Shown: one piece after another, positions 42,398-50,860 of the stretch
Position numbering within the stretch: position 1 is the first letter of the stretch
Layout of the letters: each line of letters begins with the position of its first letter
DNA from: Treponema vincentii F0403
GTDB lineage: Bacteria > Spirochaetota > Spirochaetia > Treponematales > Treponemataceae
Assembly (NCBI RefSeq): GCF_000412995.1
Contig: NZ_KE332512.1
Location: 1,760,959-1,824,958 of the forward strand
Reading direction: 5' to 3'
Length of the DNA: 64,000 nucleotides
Position numbers and translations under genes: made by a program
Notes under the pieces: model-generated
What the model saw: only the letters and a program-made list of their open reading frames with translations
Database searches by the model: none
What the model was told of the DNA's origin: nothing

Positions 42398-43938
42398 GGG
42401 CGTTTTCTCCGCCGGATAATGTACAGTGCGACGCCTGCGGCGATAATCAGCAGGGGAACCAATACGAGGTTCACGATACGGGAGACGGTGATAATCCGGT
42501 TAAACGCCGCATCGCTTTCAAAGTAGCGGAAGGGCAAAACGGCGGGCTGTTTATTTTTCAGCTGCAAAAGTGCATCCTGCCGCGCAAGCCAATATACGGT
42601 ATTTACCATAAAGTCCAAATTCGCATCGGAATTGGTATATTCTACGGCGGAACTCACGCAGTATTCATCCGCAACAACCAAGAGCCGCGCATTGTCCGCG
42701 CTGCCGATACCGCTCACCGCATTGACGCCGCGCTCGCTGAAAGCCGCAAGCGGATAGGCCTCGTGGTCTCCATTCGCGGCTTCGGCAAGCTGCGCTCCGC
42801 GAGGGTCTGTGTCGTACGGCGGATTTTGCAGCGCCGACCGGCTGCTAGAGGCAAGAAGCGGGATCGGCGTTTTTCCTCGCGCTGCGGTACAAACCAGCTC
42901 CGACGGCCAGAAAAACTGCACGGCCTTTCCTGCCGCTAGCAGCGGCGGAATTAAATCCGTCTCCTGCCTAAACACCTGTAGCCAAAAGGGATAGTTAATA
43001 TGCTCGTAGGTACCGCCGCCGGACGTCGGTAATGTCATACGGAAATTGACGGGATCCATAACAAGGTTTGGCTGTACGGCGAATCCGGAGCGGGCAAGCA
43101 GTTCGATAAGTCCGTCGTTTTGTTTCGGGGTTGCTTGCCAACTGCCGCCGGTATCCACAGTATTGGCAGACACAAAAAAGGCGGCGGAACCGTGCCTGTT
43201 CACAAAGGTGTCAACCGCTGTCAGCATATCGGCATCAAAGTAAGAAGAGCCGATTACAAGCAGCGGAATTTCGGGATGCAGCTCGGGGTAGGGCTTGGTC
43301 AGCATAATCGGTATAAATCCCGCATACTCCAGCCACGGCAGTACATACTGATATTCGCCCTCTGCACCTCCGTCGGGAAGCGCAACATAGACGGAACGGT
43401 CGGCGCTCCGCCCCTGCGCATCCTGATTCATCTCGGTAATAAAGCGTGCAATATCGGCTTCAAGGGTGTAAATATCGGAAAGGAACGGAACCACCCTGCT
43501 TTCTCCGCGGTATTCGCAGAGCAAACCGGAATAGAGGTTTTGCAGTATCTGCGTATTATTGCTGTTTCGCTCAATTTGCCGGGCGATAATGCCGAGCTGC
43601 TGTAGTTGCTGCGGAGAAAGCTCCTCGGTATCTCTATAGAGCACAAGGCAGCGTCCGTCCGAAGCGCGTTCATATTCTGCGAGGATGTCTTCGACATATT
43701 GCAGCGACGGTAAGTACCCTTCGATATTATAAGAGCGGAACCATGTAACCGTTACCGTTCCTTCAAGGCTGTTCAGTATCGACCGGGTATAGAAGGAAAG
43801 CGAGTAGGTGTGCTGTTTTGTCATATCAAGGTGCACATAGATCCGCTGCGAGAGGAGCGCTGCCGTCAACACAATGGCGGCCAGCAGGACTGCTTGAATA
43901 CGATATTCTTTTACGTTGCGCATCGGGGGAATATTCAT
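42394..43938 (-). CDS. GldG-like extracytoplasmic subunit of an ABC transporter
   Basis: A 514-residue protein with a helix at each end (residues 12-30 and about 485-505) and a large exported domain. HLDMTKQHTYSLSFYTRSILNSLEGTVTVTWF is the typical GldG/DUF4350-family opening, followed by VLYRDTEELS and LPDGGAEGEYQYVLPWLEYAG. Such proteins were first linked to Bacteroidetes gliding but occur widely, including in spirochaetes without gliding. Substrate unknown. Confidence 0.85.
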   Translation of the reverse strand: MNIPPMRNVKEYRIQAVLLAAIVLTAALLSQRIYVHLDMTKQHTYSLSFYTRSILNSLEGTVTVTWFRSYNIEGYLPSLQYVEDILAEYERASDGRCLVLYRDTEELSPQQLQQLGIIARQIERNSNNTQILQNLYSGLLCEYRGESRVVPFLSDIYTLEADIARFITEMNQDAQGRSADRSVYVALPDGGAEGEYQYVLPWLEYAGFIPIMLTKPYPELHPEIPLLVIGSSYFDADMLTAVDTFVNRHGSAAFFVSANTVDTGGSWQATPKQNDGLIELLARSGFAVQPNLVMDPVNFRMTLPTSGGGTYEHINYPFWLQVFRQETDLIPPLLAAGKAVQFFWPSELVCTAARGKTPIPLLASSSRSALQNPPYDTDPRGAQLAEAANGDHEAYPLAAFSERGVNAVSGIGSADNARLLVVADEYCVSSAVEYTNSDANLDFMVNTVYWLARQDALLQLKNKQPAVLPFRYFESDAAFNRIITVSRIVNLVLVPLLIIAAGVALYIIRRRKRP

Positions 43939-44669
43939 CGGATTTCCTCCTGCACATACAGCAACAAGACTGAAAGCCCCTGCGCTGCGGCAATGAGCAA
44001 TATATAGAAAAGAAAATCGCGGGTGTCGAATATCCCGCGCGCAGCCGATTCAAAATGAAGGGTAAAAGAACAATAGCGCAGTATTTTCACAATGAACGAT
44101 GGGAGCGGAAGTACCTGAGCAAGCACGTGGCTTGCGGTAAAAAAGATACCGGTAAAAAAGCCGAGTAAAAAACCGACGGCAGTATGCGCAGAGATATTGG
44201 AAAGTGCGAGCGACCATGCGGTAAAAGCTGCGCCGAAAAAGAGGACGGCGCAATACGAAAGGAAAAACGGAAAGAAATCAAAATAGACAAGCGGGATTAC
44301 CGAAAGAGGAATCACCATTGTGAGCGTGGCGGCTCCCGCAAAACAGACGAGCAAGGCTGCGTATTTTGCCGCTGCAAGCAGGCGCTTATCGACCGGATAA
44401 GCGGCGAGGAGACGGTCGGTACCGTGTTTTTTTTCGTCGGCCCAGCTGTTCATCGCAAGCAGGGGAATGACGATGCAGAACAAAAACGGCAAGTTTAAAA
44501 AAAAGGAGCGGAAGTCCGACAAGCCCGCTGAAAACCAGTACCCCGAACCCACAAAGGGAAGCGCCGCTCCGAGATAGAGCACAAGCGCAGCCGCATACAA
44601 TGCAGGGTTGTAGATGAGCGCATTCAGTTCTTTTACAAAGAGCGCCTTAAACGCCGGGAAACGCTTCAT
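43935..44669 (-). CDS. ABC transporter permease, GldF-like
   Basis: A 244-residue permease with six predicted helices and the ABC-2 coupling region LLAMNSWADEKKHGTDRLLAAYPV typical of GldF-like permeases. It overlaps the ATPase gene upstream and the GldG-like gene downstream by four bases each, so the four genes are one translationally coupled unit. Confidence 0.88.
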   Translation of the reverse strand: MKRFPAFKALFVKELNALIYNPALYAAALVLYLGAALPFVGSGYWFSAGLSDFRSFFLNLPFLFCIVIPLLAMNSWADEKKHGTDRLLAAYPVDKRLLAAAKYAALLVCFAGAATLTMVIPLSVIPLVYFDFFPFFLSYCAVLFFGAAFTAWSLALSNISAHTAVGFLLGFFTGIFFTASHVLAQVLPLPSFIVKILRYCSFTLHFESAARGIFDTRDFLFYILLIAAAQGLSVLLLYVQEEIR

Positions 44670-45499
44670 CGCCGCCCCCGCTTGCCGCTGTTACCCGATT
44701 GTTCCGAAGCGTCAATTTCTCTAAACTCATGGGTAGTAACCCCTGCATAGTGTTCAAATATCCTAAATAAGAGCTTATCGGATGCAGGGTCTTCTTCGAT
44801 ACCGGCGTCCTCGTATAAGCGTTCGGCAAGCTCCGCCCGAGTTCCTCCGGCAATCTGCCGTCCTTTGTGGAGCAGGATATGCTGTGAACATACCCGTCCA
44901 GCAAGCTCCAACTGATGGGTGCAAAGGATAACCGCCGAGTATGTAGACAGCGCAAGTATCTTTTTTTCAAAATCTTTCAGCTGAAAGGGATCAAGGCCGG
45001 ACGCGGGCTCGTCCAAGAGGACGAGGCGGGGATGGTGGATAACAGCCTGTGCAAGCCCTACCCGCTGCCGATATCCCTTGGACAGCTCCTTAATCCGTTT
45101 GCCGTAAACTTCTTGCAAATCGGTAAATTCAACCGCCTCGTTCAGCAGGTCTTGCTGCACGGAACCGCCGAACCCGCGCATCTGCAACGTAAAGAGTAAA
45201 AACTCCCGCACGGTCATCGAATCATAGAGCGGGTTTTGCTCATACAAAATGCCGATGTTCCGTTTTGCTTCAATCGGTTCGTTCAGAATGGAGTACCCGC
45301 AAATCGATACGTCTCCGGAAGAAGGGCTGCGGTATCCGCTGATGATGTTCAGCACCGTACTTTTCCCCGCTCCGTTTAAGCCGAGCAGGGAATAGATACC
45401 GCCCGCTTCTGCCGTAAAGTTGATGTGCTCGCAGCCGACTTGCTGTTTTTTCCCCGTACCGTAGTATTTACAGATGTCCTGCACTTCAAGAATAATCAC
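44666..45499 (-). CDS. ABC transporter ATP-binding protein, GldA-like
   Basis: A 277-residue ATPase with Walker A LLGLNGAGKST, Q-loop ILYEQNPLYDSM, signature LSKGYRQRVGLAQAV, Walker B LVLLDEPASGLDP and the switch His in CTHQLE. It powers the permease encoded next. The extension after residue 230 is low in conservation. Confidence 0.93.
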   Translation of the reverse strand: MIILEVQDICKYYGTGKKQQVGCEHINFTAEAGGIYSLLGLNGAGKSTVLNIISGYRSPSSGDVSICGYSILNEPIEAKRNIGILYEQNPLYDSMTVREFLLFTLQMRGFGGSVQQDLLNEAVEFTDLQEVYGKRIKELSKGYRQRVGLAQAVIHHPRLVLLDEPASGLDPFQLKDFEKKILALSTYSAVILCTHQLELAGRVCSQHILLHKGRQIAGGTRAELAERLYEDAGIEEDPASDKLLFRIFEHYAGVTTHEFREIDASEQSGNSGKRGRR

Positions 45500-45548
45500 T
45501 GCCGCCTCTGCCCGTAGGAATTTTTCGCACCTTGCGTTCTTTTAATGA

Positions 45549-46082
45549 CTAAGATTTAAATACCGTAATATCGTCGACGGTCTTCCGCTTGGGCTTCGGC
45601 GTCTCTCCGTCGGCATAACCTACGGCGATAACCGCTACGATGATTTGATTTTCATCGATGTTAAAAAACTTTCTGATTGCAGCCTCATCGTAAATGCCCA
45701 TAATGAGCGTTGCAAGGCCTAAATCATGAGCTTTAAGGCAAAGATTCATCGCCTGCATTCCATGGTCGTAATATTGAAAACCGTCTTTCAGATGCGTTTC
45801 ATATTCGCCGTCCCGCGTAAAACCCGAACGTTTATTGACAACCGTTGATACAATCAAGACCGGCGCGTTTTGCACATTCCGCTGATTAAAATCCGCAAGG
45901 CATTTGGCAAGCTCCTTTGCGGCATTTCCTTCCGCTACATAATAGCGCGAAACTTGCGAGTTTTTCCACGAAGGAGCTAAAATCGCCGCCTGAATAATTT
46001 CCCGCACCAGTTCGTGCGGCACAGGCTGATTTTTATATTTACGCACGCTCCGGCGCTGTTCCATACAAGTTTGTAAGTCCAT
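45549..46082 (-). CDS. Nitroreductase family flavoprotein
   Basis: A 177-residue FMN-dependent NAD(P)H oxidoreductase: N-terminal MEQRRSVRKYKNQPVP (FMN phosphate-binding Arg-Arg-Ser), APSWKNSQ, and the C-terminal GLATLIMGIYDEAAIRKFF and AVIAVGYADGETPKPKRK. It may reduce nitro compounds, quinones or flavins. TAGGAGGTA precedes the ATG. Confidence 0.92.
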   Translation of the reverse strand: MDLQTCMEQRRSVRKYKNQPVPHELVREIIQAAILAPSWKNSQVSRYYVAEGNAAKELAKCLADFNQRNVQNAPVLIVSTVVNKRSGFTRDGEYETHLKDGFQYYDHGMQAMNLCLKAHDLGLATLIMGIYDEAAIRKFFNIDENQIIVAVIAVGYADGETPKPKRKTVDDITVFKS

Positions 46083-46169
46083 ACGGATACCTCCTATAAC
46101 TGCTTATTGAGCCATGCAATAAGTTCGGATGTCCTAGAGTATATCTCTTTAACAAGGCTGTTATACCTG

Positions 46170-46661
46170 TTATACATTGATGATAAAATAGTCGTGTTCG
46201 GTATTTTTGATAAAACGCTGCAGGTCGCCGGAATCGATAAAAACCGTTGCAGTGTTTTCATTGGGATGAAAGGTTAGAATACGGTATGTGTCGAGCATTT
46301 CTTTATCAAAATAAACGGTTACATCATGCGCCGTATTGTTTAATAACCCGAACGGCGACACCACGCCTGCGGCAAGTCCGAGCTTTTCCGCCAACAATTC
46401 TGCAGAGGCAAACTTGAACTCTTTTTCTTCGAGCAGTTCGGCACACTTTTTCATGTCGAGCCGTTTCACTTCGTCCATAATTAACAAAATGCACCGCTTT
46501 TTATTTCTATTCCGCAAAAAGAGTGTTTTTGTTCTGCAGCCTTCTTTTCCTTCAATGTATTTGTCGGCTTCTTCCGTCGTTAAGGCCGGCGGATGTTCGA
46601 CTACTTCGTAGCTAATGCCCATGTCCTGTAATGCTTTGTAAACTTGTTCGGCGGGTGTCAT
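46170..46661 (-). CDS. Prolyl-tRNA editing protein, ProXp-ala/YbaK family
   Basis: A 163-residue trans-editing enzyme. YEVVEHPPALTTEEADKYI, TKTLFLRNRNKKRCILLIM, VKRLDMKKCAELLEEKEFKFAS and VSPFGLLNN are the ProXp-ala (PrdX) blocks. These deacylate Ala-tRNA-Pro made in error by ProRS. AAGGAGA precedes the ATG. Confidence 0.9.
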   Translation of the reverse strand: MTPAEQVYKALQDMGISYEVVEHPPALTTEEADKYIEGKEGCRTKTLFLRNRNKKRCILLIMDEVKRLDMKKCAELLEEKEFKFASAELLAEKLGLAAGVVSPFGLLNNTAHDVTVYFDKEMLDTYRILTFHPNENTATVFIDSGDLQRFIKNTEHDYFIINV

Positions 46662-46690
46662 ACAAAATCTCCTTATGTAGTTCTTTGGAT

Positions 46691-46718
46691 ACTATAACAT
46701 AAAGAACAAAAAAGGCAA
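46691..46718 (-). promoter_or_regulatory. Promoter of the prolyl-tRNA editing gene
   Basis: On the minus strand TTGCCT (46713-46718) is followed after 16 bases by TATAGT (46691-46696), about 30 bases before the start codon. Confidence 0.55.
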
Positions 46719-46781
46719 CACAGCGGTGAAGGCTGTCAGAAGATTTAACATTATAGATGATATATCGATGAATAGTGTTAA

Positions 46782-46810
46782 TTGAAATAGAAAAGAGTTT
46801 TGTGTAAAAT
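46782..46810 (+). promoter_or_regulatory. Promoter of the sufU-like gene
   Basis: TTGAAA (46782-46787), 17 bases, TAAAAT (46805-46810), about 49 bases before the GTG start. Spacing is ideal for the housekeeping sigma factor. Confidence 0.55.
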
Positions 46811-46858
46811 CACCATCGGATTTTTTTACTTGAGCTTAAAAAACGAGAGGAGACGGAC

Positions 46859-47281
46859 GTGGGCATAGAGACGGTATATCAGCAAACGCTTTTGGATTAT
46901 TCGCGGAGAGCGGAACATAAACATCAATTGGACGGAGCTACCGGTATTGAACGCGGGCATAATCCCAGCTGCGGCGACGATTTAACCTTGCTGATTAAGC
47001 AGAAAGACGGAATTGTAGAGGATGCGTCGTTTTTAGGTACAGGGTGTGCGGTTTCCACCGCTTCTACCAATATGCTGATCGATCTGATAAAAGGAAAAAC
47101 GGTTAAAGAAGCGCAGCATTGCCTAGAGGTATTTTTTAATATGATGGCGGGAAAGCCGCAGTCGGAAGAAGAATTGGAGAGCCTCGGCGATGCACAGATT
47201 CTCAGTTATTTTGCAGAAATGCCCGCCCGCATTAAATGCGCAACCTTGAGCTGGCACAGTGCGCAGGTTCTGCTTAAATAG
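46859..47281 (+). CDS. sufU: SufU-type iron-sulfur cluster scaffold/sulfur acceptor
   Basis: A 140-residue protein with the three conserved cysteines of the NifU-N/SufU family: HNPSCGDD (Cys and the SufU-type Asp), GTGCAVSTAS and RIKCATLSW. It receives persulfide from a SufS desulfurase, which is not nearby. The GTG start follows GAGAGGAGA with good spacing. The HAD gene starts 11 bp after its stop. Confidence 0.9.
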   Translation: MGIETVYQQTLLDYSRRAEHKHQLDGATGIERGHNPSCGDDLTLLIKQKDGIVEDASFLGTGCAVSTASTNMLIDLIKGKTVKEAQHCLEVFFNMMAGKPQSEEELESLGDAQILSYFAEMPARIKCATLSWHSAQVLLK

Positions 47282-47292
47282 GATAAAATGAC

Positions 47293-48432
47293 ATGGAATC
47301 TACGGTATCGAATAAAACACAGAGTCCGGTATTAACCGGAGATTGGGAGCTGCAAAATAAGCGGCGCTTGGAAAAACTGATTGCAGAAAAAGCCTTTGCC
47401 GGCAACTATGCCGTCTTCGATTGGGATTTTACTTGTATCTTTTACGATGTACAGGATAGTCTCTTGCTGTATCAGCTTGAACACCTATGTTTTAACCTTA
47501 CCCCCGAACAGTTTGCCGTTACCATCAGGTATGAAATCCCGCAGAATATCCTGCTTGCCGGCTGTTTTAATAGCGAAGGGAGGCAGCTGACAGCCGCTGA
47601 CCTTGCGGAAGATTTGGACGCCCGCTATCGGTTCTTGTATCATTCATATAAAAATTTAAACGGGACACTTCCGCTTGAAGCAGTTCTGCAAACCGAAGAG
47701 TATCTCGACTTTAAAACAAAAATGCTTATGCTGACATGGCATGCGGTAACCGTATGCGATACGGATATTTCACAATCGATATGTACGGGTATGACGCTCC
47801 CCGAATTGAATAGCCTTGTAGAAAAAACAATTGCGGAAGCGCTTGCCGCTGAAATAAAACAATATACGCTTGTATCCCCTGCGCGGCAGGCGGGTAAAGC
47901 GGGCGTCGTTACTACAGCGTACCGGAAGGGGATTAGAATCCAGCCGGAAATACAAGAGTTATTCCGCCGCTTTGAAGAGTATGGCATCACTCCCTATATT
48001 TGCTCCGCCTCGCAGGAGGATGGGGTACGGGTATTTGCCTGCACCCCTGCGTACGGATACTGCCTCCGCCCCGAACAAGTGTTCGGCAGACGGCGGCTGC
48101 GGAATGCGGACGGGGTTTTTACCGATGCACGGGATTATTCAATCCCGCAAACATGGCGGGAAGGAAAGGCGGAGGCGATACGGGCTTTGATTGCTCCGCG
48201 GCACGGCGGAAAATCGCCCATCCTTGTTGCAGGCGACAGCGACGGCGACTTTTGGATGATGGATGCGTTTAAAGATGAGGCGCTGCTGCTTATCCTGTAC
48301 CGAAATCAAAAACCGCACGAAAAGCTCTATCCGCTAATACGGCAGGGTTTTGCCGAGCGCAATGTCCCCGGCGCATCGATTATCGTACAGCATCGGGATG
48401 AAGCAACCGGTTTATTCGTCGCATCGGAATGA
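47293..48432 (+). CDS. HAD-superfamily hydrolase
   Basis: A 379-residue protein with motif I YAVFDWDFTCIFYD (Asp-x-Asp) near residue 43, motif II Ser in YICSASQED, and motif IV LVAGDSDGDFWMMDAF. The large insertion between motifs I and II resembles the phosphoserine-phosphatase-like group. It is probably a phosphatase of unknown substrate. It is co-transcribed with the sufU-like gene. Confidence 0.8.
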   Translation: MESTVSNKTQSPVLTGDWELQNKRRLEKLIAEKAFAGNYAVFDWDFTCIFYDVQDSLLLYQLEHLCFNLTPEQFAVTIRYEIPQNILLAGCFNSEGRQLTAADLAEDLDARYRFLYHSYKNLNGTLPLEAVLQTEEYLDFKTKMLMLTWHAVTVCDTDISQSICTGMTLPELNSLVEKTIAEALAAEIKQYTLVSPARQAGKAGVVTTAYRKGIRIQPEIQELFRRFEEYGITPYICSASQEDGVRVFACTPAYGYCLRPEQVFGRRRLRNADGVFTDARDYSIPQTWREGKAEAIRALIAPRHGGKSPILVAGDSDGDFWMMDAFKDEALLLILYRNQKPHEKLYPLIRQGFAERNVPGASIIVQHRDEATGLFVASE

Positions 48433-48713
48433 TAGAAGGTAGGAAAATTACTCTCAGAGATCACAAAATACGCAGAGGATAATAGGGCAATGGTGCCGTT
48501 CAGTCATTTGTTGTTGTATTCTTTGCGATCTTGACGAGCTCTGCGGTATTTTTCGAACGAAGGTGTCATACGCCGGAGCTGCCTTTCGATTATTGTAGAA
48601 AATTAGACATTGCGGTACAATATAATAAGTAAATAAAATATATGACATATCTAGCAACCTGATTAGATTTTTAGAAGAAACCCATCAGTATAACTGATAA
48701 CGAGGAATCTGTA
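48433..48713. other. Intergenic region left of the type II R-M cassette
   Basis: 281 bp with no gene. It holds attctttgcgatct at 48518-48531, repeated at 50801-50814 on the other side of the R-M cassette, and the related stretch cagagatcacaaaatacgcagag near 48456. A TATAAT box lies at 48621-48626 with a poor -35 region. Confidence 0.6.
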
Positions 48714-49496
48714 ATGAATCATTGGACACAGTTAAGTATTGAATATGCAAACCAAAGAAATTATCTTGACCATTTATTTCGGGTATATCCTACAATTCCA
48801 GATGGAATCCGCGATATAGATGAAAATCGTTGGGAGGCCGTCACAGATGCTTTCAATGCAATGGATAATATTTCATTGGTAACTCATTTATTGTATCTGG
48901 ACTTATTTCCCATAAAAGATTCCTATGTCGCTTTTTTAAAAAGAGATCATAATGCGATAGAACGGAATCCTGAAACGATAAACAGATTATGCGGCCGTTT
49001 ATATGAGATGGGATTGGATAAAATATTTGAAAAATGTTCCGAACCGAAAGAAACAAATAGACAGATTGGTCCATTATTTAAACGTTGGGTAAATTCAAAA
49101 GCCTTAGGAATAGTACCTGTCAGTTTAGATGAATTTATGAATACTACAGAAAATGCAATTTTAAATGCCAGTGATACCGAAATGCAGTTGTGGGCAAAAA
49201 AATATTTAGGTTATGAGAGAAATAAAGGACTTGATTTTGTAGCCCGTTTCAACGGTAAATATGTTATCGGCGAAGCAAAATTTTTAACGGATTTCGGAGG
49301 ACATCAAAACGCGCAGTTCGCGGATGCCATTTCTACGATTATGACACCGAATGTTAATGCTATAAAAATAGCAATACTTGACGGAGTATTATATATAAAA
49401 GGCAATAATAAGATGTATACCGATATTACAGAAACATATTCTAATGAAAATATACTAAGTGCTTTATTACTAAGAGATTTTTTATATTCAATATAG
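48714..49496 (+). CDS. Type II restriction endonuclease (PD-(D/E)xK type)
   Basis: A 260-residue protein directly upstream of a DNA methyltransferase. The nuclease core is GLDFVARFNGKYVIGEAKF, with Asp174 and the Glu187-x-Lys189 pair. The rest is helical and lacks other family marks, so recognition specificity is unknown. Base composition is clearly more AT-rich than the neighbouring chromosome, suggesting transfer. The MTase gene starts 10 bp after its stop. No ribosome-binding site better than ACGAGGAATC is seen. Confidence 0.8.
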   Translation: MNHWTQLSIEYANQRNYLDHLFRVYPTIPDGIRDIDENRWEAVTDAFNAMDNISLVTHLLYLDLFPIKDSYVAFLKRDHNAIERNPETINRLCGRLYEMGLDKIFEKCSEPKETNRQIGPLFKRWVNSKALGIVPVSLDEFMNTTENAILNASDTEMQLWAKKYLGYERNKGLDFVARFNGKYVIGEAKFLTDFGGHQNAQFADAISTIMTPNVNAIKIAILDGVLYIKGNNKMYTDITETYSNENILSALLLRDFLYSI

Positions 49497-49506
49497 GGTT
49501 AATAAT

Positions 49507-50661
49507 ATGGAATTATTTTATCCGGGAAAGAAAAATAGAAATGAAATTTTAAATATGGTTAATCCATGTTCGTTCTCGAAAAAATGGAATAGCAAAAGGA
49601 ATTTATTAATTGAAGGCGATAATTTTTCATCAATGCAGTCATTATTGCATGAATATTCTTTAAAAGGAAAAATTGATTTTATCTATATCGATCCACCATT
49701 TGCAACAAATAGTACTTTTACTATAGGGGAAGAAAGAGTAAGTACAATTAGTTCAAGTAAAAAGGATAAAATTGCCTATCAAGATATATTGATAGGAGAA
49801 TCCTTTATAGAATTTTTACGTGAACGACTGATACTGGCCTATGAGTTACTTTCTGAAAAAGGTTCTTTTTATCTGCATATCGATTATAAAATTGGGCATT
49901 ATGTTAAAATTATTTTAGATGAAATTTTCGGTATTGAAAATTTTAAAAATGATATTACACGTATAAAATGCAATCCGAAAAATTTCACAAGACGAGCTTA
50001 TGGAAATGTTAAAGATTTAATTTTATTTTATACGAAATCAAAAAATGCTATCTGGCATGAACTTTGTGAGCCATTTTCAGAAGACGATATAAAAAGATTA
50101 TATAAGAAAGCAGATAAAAACGGACGCTTATATACAACAATTCCACTCCATGCCCCCGGAGAAACTAAAAACGGAGTGACTGGCGGTGAATTTAATGGAA
50201 TAAAACCTCCCGTAGGACGGCATTGGCGTTCCGATCCAAAAGAATTGGAAGAATTAGATAAACAAGGTTTAATTGAATGGTCGGCAAATGGAGTTCCACG
50301 CAAAATTATTTATGCAGATGAACAAAAGGGAAAGAAAATACAGGATGTTTGGGATTTCAAAGATTATCAGTACCCCGTATATCCGACAGAAAAAAATCTT
50401 GCATTGCTTAAATTATTGATTCAAGCCTCTTCCAATCCGGATAGTATCGTATTGGATTTCTTTTGCGGGTCAGGCACTACATTGATAGCGGCTCAAGAAT
50501 TGGGGCGCCAGTGGATTGGAATTGATAAATCAAACGAAGCAATAAAAATTGTGAAAAAAAAATTAGCTTATTGTCAAAATGAATTGTTCTCATCGATGGA
50601 ATACGATTATTTGTCACTAAAGCCGGTAATAAAAAATGAATTATCAGTTGCTAACCAATAA
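49507..50661 (+). CDS. DNA methyltransferase of the beta class (N6-adenine or N4-cytosine)
   Basis: A 384-residue methyltransferase. Motif IV IYIDPPFATNSTF (DPPF at 62-65) comes first, and motif I VLDFFCGSGTTLIAA comes late, the beta-class order shared with type III Mod subunits. A central region (KCNPKNFTRRAYGNVKDLILFYTKS, SANGVPRKI) is also as in Mod-like enzymes. It protects the site cut by the nuclease encoded upstream. DPPF rather than SPPY favours an adenine target. AT-rich like its partner. Confidence 0.88.
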   Translation: MELFYPGKKNRNEILNMVNPCSFSKKWNSKRNLLIEGDNFSSMQSLLHEYSLKGKIDFIYIDPPFATNSTFTIGEERVSTISSSKKDKIAYQDILIGESFIEFLRERLILAYELLSEKGSFYLHIDYKIGHYVKIILDEIFGIENFKNDITRIKCNPKNFTRRAYGNVKDLILFYTKSKNAIWHELCEPFSEDDIKRLYKKADKNGRLYTTIPLHAPGETKNGVTGGEFNGIKPPVGRHWRSDPKELEELDKQGLIEWSANGVPRKIIYADEQKGKKIQDVWDFKDYQYPVYPTEKNLALLKLLIQASSNPDSIVLDFFCGSGTTLIAAQELGRQWIGIDKSNEAIKIVKKKLAYCQNELFSSMEYDYLSLKPVIKNELSVANQ

Positions 50662-50767
50662 GACCGGAATCAATAAAGTGGCACAATATTTTATGGGGAT
50701 AGATGCTTATCTTGAATATTATACAACGCTAGCTGATGGCATAATCAGTGAACAAAACCCTCAATAA
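50636..50767 (+). CDS. Possible 43-residue protein at the end of the type II R-M cassette
   Basis: A short frame starting MNYQLLTNKTGINKVAQYF and running to a TAA at 50767, overlapping the last 26 bp of the methyltransferase gene in another frame. Its composition is protein-like (GIDAYLEYYTTLADGI), and the base composition matches the cassette. It may be a small third protein or the remnant of a longer gene. No family was recognised. Confidence 0.4.
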   Translation: MNYQLLTNKTGINKVAQYFMGIDAYLEYYTTLADGIISEQNPQ

Positions 50768-50800
50768 TTATCTATGCGGTTAACCCCTTTTAAACTTTGC

Positions 50801-50814
50801 ATTCTTTGCGATCT
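50801..50814. repeat. 14-bp direct repeat matching the left flank of the R-M cassette
   Basis: attctttgcgatct is identical to 48518-48531, so the two copies bracket the restriction-modification genes. Near copies of the type atctatgcg(g/t)tta lie beside it. Confidence 0.7.
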
Positions 50815-50860
50815 ATGCGTTTAAAAAATGACCATAGAACCGTATGAAAAAGTACGTGTT

